Shown here: one piece after another, positions 32,706-37,939 of the stretch
How positions within the stretch are numbered: position 1 is the first letter of the stretch
How the letters are laid out: each line of letters begins with the position of its first letter
NCBI GenBank assembly: GCA_035361955.1
Contig: DAOSDC010000012.1
Location: forward strand, 1 to 37,939
Length of the DNA: 37,939 nucleotides
Origin: UBA6120 sp035361955
Lineage (GTDB): Bacteria; Bacillota_I; Bacilli_A; RFN20; CAG-826
Direction: 5' to 3'
Program-made: the position numbers and the translations under genes
Notes under the pieces: model-generated
What the model was told of the DNA's origin: nothing
What the model saw: only the letters and a program-made list of their open reading frames with translations
Databases searched by the model: none

Positions 32706-33857
32706 ATGAATCGCGCAGGAAAATATGTTAAAAATTTATTAGGAATTGCTAGTTACGATTCATTTCAACCATCACCGCTACCACCTGTTCCCGCAATTGA
32801 AATGGATGGTGAGTTAAGCAATCTAATCAAAAAGGCATATCTTTTACTTGGAGAACTTAACGGCATTTCTAATAATATACCGAATATCGATTTGTTCATC
32901 GCCATGTACATTCGCAAAGAAGCTTTATTATCAAGCCAAATTGAAGGAACACAAGCAACGCTTGATGATATTTTCGATCCTCGGATTGAAGCCAATAGCA
33001 ATTTAGATGTTGAAGAGGTGCTTCATTACATTAAATCTTTTAATTACGCTAAAGAGCGCATTTTCGAATTACCAATTTCCATTCGTTTGATTAAAGAAGT
33101 TCATAAAATTCTCCTCGATGGTCGACGTGGCGAAGACAAACAGCCTGGGGAACTACGACAATCCCAAAATTGGATTGGACCGCGTGGTAGCAATCTCAGA
33201 CACGCTATGTTCATACCGCCAAATGTTGAAGACATGATAAGTGCATTAAATAATTTCGAAAAATTTATTCATGACAGCGACAACATCGATCCTTTGATTA
33301 AAATCGCTTTGATTCATTATCAATTTGAAACGATACATCCATTCCTGGATGGTAATGGAAGAATTGGACGTTTGCTAATCGCTTTACTATTGAAATATTA
33401 CGATTTAATTCAAACAGATGTTATTTATGTTTCCTACTATTTAAAGATGCATCAATTAGAGTATTACGCGCGTTTGAACGAAGTACGACAAAGTGGCGAT
33501 TATGAACAGTGGATCAAGTTTTTCCTTAAAGCCATCATCGGATCGGCGCAACATTCAATGAATACAATTAAGGAGTTAACAAAACTCCATCAAACAAATG
33601 TAAGTTTACTAGAAGGCTTCGACAAGCGGCGCAGACGAACAGTGGAAGAGATCATTGATTACATGAGCAGCTATCCCATAACAGATATTGCAAGTATTGT
33701 GAAACATACAAGCCGAACTTTTACCACAATCTCAAACGCTATATACGATTTAATTGATCAAGGTATACTGGTTCAGCTAGATGAAAAGAAGAGTCACCGA
33801 ATTTATTGTTACGAGCCTTATTTAGCCATTCTTCGTGAAGGAACAGAACTTAGATAA
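32706..33857 (+). CDS. Fic-domain protein, probable AMPylator, class II (self-inhibited)
   Basis: Fic proteins transfer AMP (or other nucleotide parts) to target hydroxyls. The 383-residue protein has the catalytic motif HPFLDGNGRIGR (211-222) with His211. Upstream it carries the N-terminal inhibitory helix SSQIEGTQ, whose Glu80 fits the [S/T]xxxE[G/N] clamp of class II enzymes, so no separate antitoxin is needed. A Fic_N segment covers residues 1-100, and the C-terminus (about 305-375) looks like a winged helix (DIASIVKHTSRTFTTISNAI). Architecture resembles SoFic. Base composition is AT-richer than the core. It sits alone between capF and the AbiE pair; targets are unknown. Confidence 0.92.
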   Translation: MNRAGKYVKNLLGIASYDSFQPSPLPPVPAIEMDGELSNLIKKAYLLLGELNGISNNIPNIDLFIAMYIRKEALLSSQIEGTQATLDDIFDPRIEANSNLDVEEVLHYIKSFNYAKERIFELPISIRLIKEVHKILLDGRRGEDKQPGELRQSQNWIGPRGSNLRHAMFIPPNVEDMISALNNFEKFIHDSDNIDPLIKIALIHYQFETIHPFLDGNGRIGRLLIALLLKYYDLIQTDVIYVSYYLKMHQLEYYARLNEVRQSGDYEQWIKFFLKAIIGSAQHSMNTIKELTKLHQTNVSLLEGFDKRRRRTVEEIIDYMSSYPITDIASIVKHTSRTFTTISNAIYDLIDQGILVQLDEKKSHRIYCYEPYLAILREGTELR

Positions 33858-34051
33858 TCTTTATATCGTCGTCTTTTTTATATTCATACTGCAAATGCTA
33901 TTAAGCTTTTCTATATGCTTAATTACAAAATTCATATATTCAGTTCAATCTAATTAATCAGCAAATATTTTACATAGCGCTTTATTATATGCGTGTTTGT
34001 ATTTATATATAAGTATTATCGTGTTAGTATTAAAGCAAAGAAGGTGACACA

Positions 34052-34810
34052 ATGAAGGGTTATCAAGAGTTGGCGCAAAAAATAGTCTTTAATTTCAATG
34101 ATGCATTTAATATTTTTAAAAACAAAACTACAACATATGGAGCTCTTAGTCGTTTGGAAAAACAAGATCTCATAAAAAAAGTTCGCAACAACTTATATGT
34201 GAGCATTAATCCCTCGACTGGAAATGCTTTTGCCACTAAATATCAAATTGGTTCGTCTATCAATAATTATGCATATATCAGTCATTCAAGTGCTTTAGAG
34301 TATTACGGATATCAAAACCAAGTAGGCAATATATGCTATGTCTCATCTTATAAACGTTTCAATTCATTTGAATATGAGGGAGTTATTTATAAACATGTTC
34401 CTATCAAGTCAAACAAAGGGGTGACTCATCCATCATATACTGAATTGATTAAAATCACGGACATCGAGAAAACAGTAATCGATGCGATTCAAGCGCTTGA
34501 TTCAATCATCAGCTTAGAGGAACTAATAAATAGCCTTGAGATGATTTCAAGATTAGATCAACACAAGATTATGAACTATTTAGATGACTACTCCATTCAA
34601 GCACTCTATCAAAGGACAGGTTATTTACTAATGCTATTCAATGAAACTTTAAAATTCAGTGAATCATTTTTTGAGAATATTAAAGAGAAGATTAATAAGA
34701 GTGTTTCATACATATCAAACGAAGCCAAATATAATGGTAAATTTATCAAAGAATATCAAATAATCGTGCCTGAATGGTTAGAAGGAAAGGCGAAACTTCA
34801 TGAGATATGA
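34052..34810 (+). CDS. abiEi: AbiEi-family antitoxin
   Basis: Antitoxin of the type IV AbiE system, also a transcriptional autorepressor in characterised members. The 252-residue protein has an N-terminal winged helix (about 20-60; TTYGALSRLEKQDLIKKVRN, then NLYVS). The AbiEi core follows with AYISHSSALEYYGY and ITDIEKTVIDAI, where the aspartate and lysine of the antitoxin domain occur. AAGG precedes the ATG at 34052. It overlaps the toxin gene by 11 bases, the usual antitoxin-first arrangement. The gene is strongly AT-rich and uses AGA for arginine, unlike the core genes, pointing to horizontal transfer. Confidence 0.88.
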   Translation: MKGYQELAQKIVFNFNDAFNIFKNKTTTYGALSRLEKQDLIKKVRNNLYVSINPSTGNAFATKYQIGSSINNYAYISHSSALEYYGYQNQVGNICYVSSYKRFNSFEYEGVIYKHVPIKSNKGVTHPSYTELIKITDIEKTVIDAIQALDSIISLEELINSLEMISRLDQHKIMNYLDDYSIQALYQRTGYLLMLFNETLKFSESFFENIKEKINKSVSYISNEAKYNGKFIKEYQIIVPEWLEGKAKLHEI

Positions 34811-35729
34811 TCCCATCGTTTTGTCAAAACTAGCCAATAAAATAGGTGTTGTAAGAAACACACTAGAAAAAGTTATTCGCTTAGTAGAAATTTTGAGAAT
34901 TATCAATAATAATGACATTCTAATAAATAAACTAGCCTTAAAGGGTGGCACGGCAATCAATCTTCTATACAGTGATATGCCGAGATTATCTGTTGATATT
35001 GATTTAGATTTTGCACTAAATCTAGACAAGAATGACATGCTTCAGATTAGAGAATCAATTAAACAAGAATTGATCACTCAATTAACGAGCGAAGGTTACA
35101 TATTGTCAAAAAACTCGAGGTACTCGTACGCATTAGATTCGTTCGTGATTACATATACGCCAAGTGGTGGAGGTTCAGATAACATTAAAGTTGAGATTAA
35201 CTATGCGATGAGAGGGCACTTATTGCCTTTTGAATACAAAAGACTAGATTTAGGTGTGATTGAGAATCCGTTTTCAGTATTAACCGTATCAAAAATTGAA
35301 ATATACGCAGGAAAGATTAATGCCCTTATTTCTAGAAATCAGATTAGAGACCTTTACGATGTGTATCAAATGATTAATAAGAATATTCTAGACACTAGTG
35401 AGATTAATGTCTTTAAAAATATCGTGCTATTTTATCGGTTTATACAAAATGAAACTCTAGAATATAATGATGATTTTAATAGTAAATTCACGCGCAGAAG
35501 TTATGTTAGAGATTTGCTACCAGTTATTAAGAAGGAAGACTCATTCAATCTAGTTGTGGCAATAGAGACAGTTACGACGTTCATAAAATCAATCACAAGT
35601 TATGATGAAGACCCGAAAAGTTTCATTCGTTCGGTTAGGACCGGATCACCACGATTTGATTTTCTTTTTAAAGATGAAGCGATGCAAAATAACGCTATTA
35701 AGCATCCCTTGACGCAATGGAAGAAATAA
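34800..35729 (+). CDS. abiEii: AbiEii-family nucleotidyltransferase toxin
   Basis: Toxin of the AbiE system: a DNA-polymerase-beta-like nucleotidyltransferase. Studied members cause reversible growth arrest on phage infection, and related MenT toxins modify tRNA. The 309-residue protein has the signature LALKGGTAINLLYS (about 46-59), then the metal-binding RLSVDIDLDF. The second conserved block is SKIEIYAGKINALISRNQIRDLYDVYQM (about 165-192). Residues after 200 are helical. It overlaps abiEi by 11 bases. Low GC and AGA arginine codons match abiEi. No frameshift, so it appears intact. Confidence 0.9.
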   Translation: MRYDPIVLSKLANKIGVVRNTLEKVIRLVEILRIINNNDILINKLALKGGTAINLLYSDMPRLSVDIDLDFALNLDKNDMLQIRESIKQELITQLTSEGYILSKNSRYSYALDSFVITYTPSGGGSDNIKVEINYAMRGHLLPFEYKRLDLGVIENPFSVLTVSKIEIYAGKINALISRNQIRDLYDVYQMINKNILDTSEINVFKNIVLFYRFIQNETLEYNDDFNSKFTRRSYVRDLLPVIKKEDSFNLVVAIETVTTFIKSITSYDEDPKSFIRSVRTGSPRFDFLFKDEAMQNNAIKHPLTQWKK

Positions 35730-35800
35730 CGAAATAAGTAATAATATAAAATATTTCAACCACGCAAAGACTAAAAACGATGTCATGATGTCAGCTAGCG

Positions 35801-35851
35801 GGTTCCTGTTGTCAATAGGAAGCCTCGTTCACAAAGACGATTAACGGCCGG
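35801..35851. repeat. 51-base repeat, copy 1
   Basis: Starts GGTTCCTG and ends ACGGCCGG. By hand alignment it differs from copy 2 (36268-36318) at 9 of 51 positions with no gap. Internal short stems TTCCT/AGGAA and TCGT/ACGA are present; the TCGT/ACGA stem is kept in copy 2 while its loop differs. Confidence 0.85.
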
Positions 35852-35870
35852 CATGTACAGGGTGGATCAC

Positions 35871-35895
35871 GGGGAGCATGGTTAATCCATGCCCC
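35871..35895 (+). other. GC-rich hairpin
   Basis: GCATGG (35876-35881) and CCATGC (35887-35892) with a TTAAT loop, extended by GGG/CCC across a small bulge. No T-run follows, so it is not a terminator. Confidence 0.6.
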
Positions 35896-35905
35896 AGACC
35901 TACTC

Positions 35906-35941
35906 GGCAATGGAACACGTGGTTAGCATTGCCCCACGTGT
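35906..35941 (+). other. Perfect H-type pseudoknot potential
   Basis: Stem 1 pairs GGCAATG (35906-35912) with CATTGCC (35927-35933). Stem 2 pairs ACACGTGG (35915-35922) with CCACGTGT (35934-35941). The strands interleave as 5'S1-5'S2-3'S1-3'S2, with no base between the two 3' strands, so the helices could stack coaxially; loops are 2 and 4 bases. All 15 pairs are Watson-Crick. Confidence 0.6.
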
Positions 35942-35943
35942 CA

Positions 35944-36043
35944 ATGTGTCTGTGTCACGTTAACATAATAGGTATGATGTGTCTGTGTCAAAGTAGAGGA
36001 AATGTCTGTGTTTTAATTAATAAAGCACTTCGCATAATGTGTC
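35944..36043. repeat. Direct-repeat array based on ATGTGTCTGTGTCA
   Basis: The 14-mer ATGTGTCTGTGTCA occurs exactly at 35944-35957 and 35977-35990. A shorter copy, ATGTCTGTGT, is at 36002-36011 and ATGTGTC at 36037-36043. Copy starts are 33, 25 and 35 bases apart. Each full copy contains TCTGTGTC, the exact complement of the GACACAGA loop at 36072-36079. Confidence 0.8.
36025..36037. repeat. 13-base repeat GCACTTCGCATAA, copy 1
   Basis: Identical to 36489-36501, 464 bases away, almost the same offset as the two 51-base repeats (467). The sequence between 51-mer and 13-mer is 173 bases here and 170 bases in the second copy, but is not similar. Confidence 0.8.
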
Positions 36044-36131
36044 CAGTTTATGTCAATTAACCGAAAAGTGCGACACAGAGCACGAAATAACCCCGATACG
36101 GGGATTGACATAATAGGTGTTATGCGTAAGT
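36027..36131 (+). other. Long inverted repeat enclosing two hairpins (three-way junction)
   Basis: TTATGTCAAT (36048-36057) pairs perfectly with ATTGACATAA (36104-36113). Beyond an internal loop, CGCATAA (36031-36037) pairs with TTATGCG (36120-36126), and ACTT with AAGT further out. Inside lie GTGC/GCAC (36068-36071 and 36080-36083) with loop GACACAGA, and CCCCG/CGGGG (36091-36103) with loop ATA. Both ends lack T-runs. Confidence 0.65.
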
Positions 36132-36267
36132 AAGTATATCGGCGACGAGCACAACGGGCGATATTGACATTAGGCAATAGACCGAATAGGCTGACACAGG
36201 CCCTAGACGGCCCCTACATTATCATTTACATACGCCGGATACCCAATCAGCCGACACTTCGGTCGTA

Positions 36268-36318
36268 GGTTCCTGATGTCAATAGTAAGCCCCGCTCGTA
36301 TAGACGATAGACGGCCGG
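36268..36318. repeat. 51-base repeat, copy 2
   Basis: Second copy of the GGTTCCTG...ACGGCCGG repeat. It is preceded, like copy 1, by a TCAGC...CGG stretch and followed by a hairpin (GGTG...CTTCGGAAGCACC, 36318-36336). Confidence 0.85.
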
Positions 36319-36356
36319 GTGATGCTTCGGAAGCACCTATCCTATCTGACTGACAA

Positions 36357-36391
36357 TTAGCCTTCCTGCTACATGTTAGCAGGTTGGCTAA
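36357..36391 (+). other. Two-tier hairpin with symmetric TT/TT internal loop
   Basis: TTAGCC (36357-36362) pairs with GGCTAA (36386-36391), and CCTGCTA (36365-36371) pairs with TAGCAGG (36377-36383). A TT/TT internal loop separates them and the apical loop is CATGT: 13 perfect pairs. No T-run follows. Confidence 0.65.
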
Positions 36392-36427
36392 GTCAAGAAG
36401 AAGGATTAGCGACGAAGCAGTCAAACA

Positions 36428-36453
36428 GGGGGTTGCTCCACGCTATAACCCCC
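36428..36453. other. GC-rich hairpin followed by GTA repeats
   Basis: GGGGGTT (36428-36434) pairs with AACCCCC (36447-36453). A (GTA)4 tract follows at 36458-36469. There is no T-run on either strand, so it is not a clear terminator. Confidence 0.55.
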
Positions 36454-36488
36454 CCTTGTAGTAGTAGTAGCAAAAATTGACAAATTAG

Positions 36489-36501
36489 GCACTTCGCATA
36501 A
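36489..36501. repeat. 13-base repeat GCACTTCGCATAA, copy 2
   Basis: Exact second copy of the 13-mer at 36025-36037. It is followed by a small hairpin TAACAT/ATGTTA (36499-36504 and 36510-36515). Confidence 0.8.
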
Positions 36502-36576
36502 CATTTATTATGTTAATATAAATACAATTATTACGTTATAGACGTCATATTTCGATGTAGTTGTATCGACCATTAA

Positions 36577-36622
36577 TAGAAAACCCGTCATACCTGCGGT
36601 AGTTATCCACATATAACGGGTT
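36577..36622 (-). terminator. Probable terminator of deoB
   Basis: Read on the minus strand, AACCCGT and ACGGGTT (36622-36616 and 36588-36582) pair perfectly and run into TTTTCT. The long loop contains a smaller stem (TACC/GGTA). It lies about 30 bases beyond the deoB stop. Confidence 0.6.
36603..36611 (+). other. Consensus DnaA box
   Basis: TTATCCACA, a perfect DnaA-binding 9-mer, beside AT-rich sequence at 36620-36655. Only one copy is present, so it does not mark an origin by itself. Confidence 0.35.
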
Positions 36623-36652
36623 ATAATTATATACTATATTATTACTATTATA

Positions 36653-37852
36653 TTACTTTTCGAATATCTCGCTAACTAGTTCGCCGATTAGTTCTGGTCC
36701 TTTTTGCAGTTCAAAGTTGGCTAAAGCCGTGATCCCGATGTCCGCGAAAGCTCGTCGATCGTCAAGGTGACGACCTTCGCTGAAGTCACTATTATAAACG
36801 AGTAACGGGACCATTTCCCGCGTATGGTCTGTTCCCGTATGTAACGGGTCATTCCCATGGTCGGCGGTTACCATAATCAAATCGTCAGGTCGTGCAAGCT
36901 TTAAGACTTCGCCTAGTAATACATCAAACTCTTCAATCGCTTTACCGTAACCGTGCGGATCGCGGCGGTGACCAAACTCAGAATCGAAATCAACGAGGTT
37001 GATAAAACACATACCTTCAAAATCGTGGGATTTGATTTCCTCTATCGTTTTAAGCATCCCATCGCGATTACTGATTGTCTTTTGCGTCTTAGTAACGCCT
37101 TTACCATTGAAGATATCGCCGATCTTACCAACGCAGCTTGTCATGAATCCGTTTTGTTTGATAATATCCATCACCGTATCGCTTGGAGGCGACAAGGCAT
37201 AGTCATGGCGATTCGGCGTCCGTTTGAATGAGTTGCGGTCTTCGCCGATGAATGGCCGGGCGATAATGCGTCCTAATAGGTATTCAGGCCGATTGCAGAT
37301 TTCACGAGCGATTTCACAATACCGATATAACTCGGGTACGGGAATCGTTTCTTCATGGGCGGCGATTTGTAGCACGCTATCGGCGGATGTATAAACAATC
37401 AGCGATCCTTCGCGCTTTTGCTGTTCGCCCAGGTCACGGATGATGTCGGTGCCGCTGGCGGCGATGTTTCCAATGAGTTTGCGTCCAGTTCTTTCTGATA
37501 GTTCTTTCATCAATGCTTCAGGGAATCCAGTGTCGGTAAATGTTTTAAATGGCTTTGTCGTCAAGATGCCCATCATTTCCCAATGACCGGTCATCGTGTC
37601 TTTGCCTTTGCTAGCTTCCAAGAGCCGCATCGAATAGCTTTGGGGGTGGTTGATAATGCTCGCGCCTTTGATGGGGGCTAAATCACCAATTCCTAGTTTG
37701 TTAAGATTGGGGATGTGCAGGCCTCCGCAAGCATCGGCTGTATGCACAAACGTATTGGCGCCTTCATCGCCGAAATCTCGTGCATCGGGCATTGCTCCAA
37801 TGCCGACTGAATCCATCACAATCACAAAGACGCGTTTGAATTTTCTTGCCAT
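36653..37852 (-). CDS. deoB: Phosphopentomutase
   Basis: Interconverts (deoxy)ribose-1-phosphate and -5-phosphate, linking nucleoside phosphorylases to DeoC. The 399-residue alkaline-phosphatase-superfamily enzyme has the metal motif VIVMDSVGIGAMPDA (about 9-23), GANTFVHTA with the phosphorylated threonine region, NRHDYALSPP, FGHRRDP and the second metal site TADHGNDP. Length is within the usual 390-407. AGGAG precedes ATG 37852, with promoter TTGTAT-17-TAAAAT upstream. It faces the accessory island. deoC and cdd in this window belong to the same salvage route. Confidence 0.97.
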   Translation of the reverse strand: MARKFKRVFVIVMDSVGIGAMPDARDFGDEGANTFVHTADACGGLHIPNLNKLGIGDLAPIKGASIINHPQSYSMRLLEASKGKDTMTGHWEMMGILTTKPFKTFTDTGFPEALMKELSERTGRKLIGNIAASGTDIIRDLGEQQKREGSLIVYTSADSVLQIAAHEETIPVPELYRYCEIAREICNRPEYLLGRIIARPFIGEDRNSFKRTPNRHDYALSPPSDTVMDIIKQNGFMTSCVGKIGDIFNGKGVTKTQKTISNRDGMLKTIEEIKSHDFEGMCFINLVDFDSEFGHRRDPHGYGKAIEEFDVLLGEVLKLARPDDLIMVTADHGNDPLHTGTDHTREMVPLLVYNSDFSEGRHLDDRRAFADIGITALANFELQKGPELIGELVSEIFEK

Positions 37853-37878
37853 GAATATACTCCTAATAACTAATCGAT

Positions 37879-37907
37879 ATTTTATCTTACTTACGCTTAC
37901 TATACAA
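37879..37907 (-). promoter_or_regulatory. Promoter of deoB
   Basis: Minus strand -35 TTGTAT (37907-37902), a 17-base spacer, -10 TAAAAT (37884-37879) and then AGGAG before the ATG at 37852. Confidence 0.65.
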
Positions 37908-37939
37908 ATCGAAGGCGCTTAAGATCCGTTTTTGAGAGA

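Larger units (their letters stand above)
35757..36480. other. Gene-free, highly structured region; candidate large non-coding RNA or decayed mobile element
   Basis: About 720 bases between abiEii and deoB without a credible ORF, visibly GC-richer than the AbiE genes. It contains at least eight perfect or near-perfect hairpins. They include 35871-35895 (GCATGG/CCATGC), a pseudoknot at 35906-35941, a nested junction at 36027-36131, ATATCG/CGATAT at 36136-36164, a TT/TT-looped double stem at 36357-36391 and GGGGGTT/AACCCCC at 36428-36453. TGTCAAT/ATTGACA occurs seven times (35810, 35939, 36051, 36104, 36163, 36277, 36476). Two repeats recur about 465 bases apart. I recognise no RNA family. The alternative is an array of transposon-end sequences. 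Direction of transcription is not established; most structures are described on the plus strand. Confidence 0.5.

Noticed and set aside
35878..36060. 60-codon ORF on the plus strand in the structured region
   Set aside because: No Shine-Dalgarno, unnatural Cys/Met/Pro-rich composition arising from translated direct repeats, and it runs across the pseudoknot and repeats.
36203..36424. 73-codon ORF on the minus strand in the structured region
   Set aside because: No ribosome binding site or recognisable protein features; it spans the second 51-mer and the hairpins, so it is most likely accidental.
35757..36480. CRISPR array
   Set aside because: Repeats are of different lengths, in few copies and at irregular spacing, and no cas gene is present.
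35757..36480. Known RNAs: tmRNA, RNase P RNA, tRNAs, group I or II intron, hammerhead ribozyme
   Set aside because: No tRNA-like T-arm or tag ORF, no RNase P core sequences, no intron domain V; CTGATG-type strings lack the remaining hammerhead core bases.
35757..36480. Integron attC sites
   Set aside because: Stems such as GGGGGTT/AACCCCC do not fit the RYYYAAC/GTTRRRY core pairs, and there is no integrase or gene-cassette ORF.
36104..36482. Promoters at the ATTGACA motifs
   Set aside because: I checked bases 16-18 downstream of each TTGACA on the proper strand and found no acceptable -10.
1..37939. Mycoplasma-type code with TGA as tryptophan
   Set aside because: Tryptophans are encoded by TGG, and TGA ends several genes exactly at overlaps with the next start (rsmE, yhbY, nadD).

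Overview
The window is one gene-dense stretch of a low-to-moderate GC bacterial chromosome from Bacillota. The standard code is used: TGG encodes Trp and TGA is a genuine stop in several tight overlaps. The gene order follows the Bacillus core clusters (dnaJ-rsmE-mtaB, rpsU, ybeY-cdd-era-recO-glyQS-dnaG-rpoD-trmK-nif3-ispH-cshB-nfo, yneF/plsY/parE/parC, yqeG-yqeH-yhbY-nadD/yqeK-rsfS), but with losses: no prmA, yqeY, phoH, pgpH, aroE or yqeM at the expected places. These losses, a fused nadD-yqeK, an EF-P with an NKTAMR tip loop and MEP-pathway enzymes suggest a free-living or commensal relative of the Mollicutes (Acholeplasma/Izemoplasma-like). That placement is inference.

Layout. 1-5418: 3' part of dnaJ, a zinc-ribbon membrane protein, rsmE, an unrecognised coupled gene, mtaB, rpmF (L32 with a long Lys-rich tail), deoC and rpsU. 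5482-6639: a C39-peptidase/six-TM protein with no ATPase domain. 6674-9126: ybeY-cdd-era-recO. 9222-15110: glyQS, dnaG, rpoD, trmK and a Nif3-like gene. 15107-19315: ispH (-), cshB and nfo (+), ispG (-). 19420-21038: rpmG, an MBL hydrolase, efp and yneF. 21144-26448: plsY (-), parE and parC (+). 26422-30194: a small membrane protein (-), then yqeG-yqeH-yhbY-nadD/yqeK-rsfS, tightly coupled by 4-8 base overlaps.

30305-36652 is an accessory island. It holds capE and capF, the first two enzymes of UDP-L-FucNAc synthesis, without the third. An AT-rich spacer with 20-base direct repeats follows, then a Fic AMP-transferase and an AbiEi/AbiEii toxin-antitoxin pair. Fic and AbiE are AT-rich; the AbiE genes use AGA for arginine, unlike the CGN-rich core. 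The island ends in about 720 bases without a credible gene (35757-36480).

This non-coding block is the most unusual part of the window. It contains a perfect H-type pseudoknot, a long two-segment inverted repeat enclosing two hairpins (a three-way junction), an 8-base loop exactly complementary to two copies of an upstream direct repeat, several GC-rich hairpins, and a 51-base and a 13-base sequence each repeated about 465 bases apart around unrelated intervening sequence. It may be an undescribed large structured RNA or a cassette-like or decayed mobile element; sequence alone does not decide. The core resumes with deoB (-) at 36653-37852, which with deoC and cdd gives nucleoside and deoxyribose catabolism.

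Recurring regulatory traits are starts with no Shine-Dalgarno sequence placed directly after an extended -10 (ispH, ybeY, the 26422-26730 gene), and minus-strand terminators embedded in the 3' coding end of the opposing gene (ispH inside nif3-like, ispG inside nfo).
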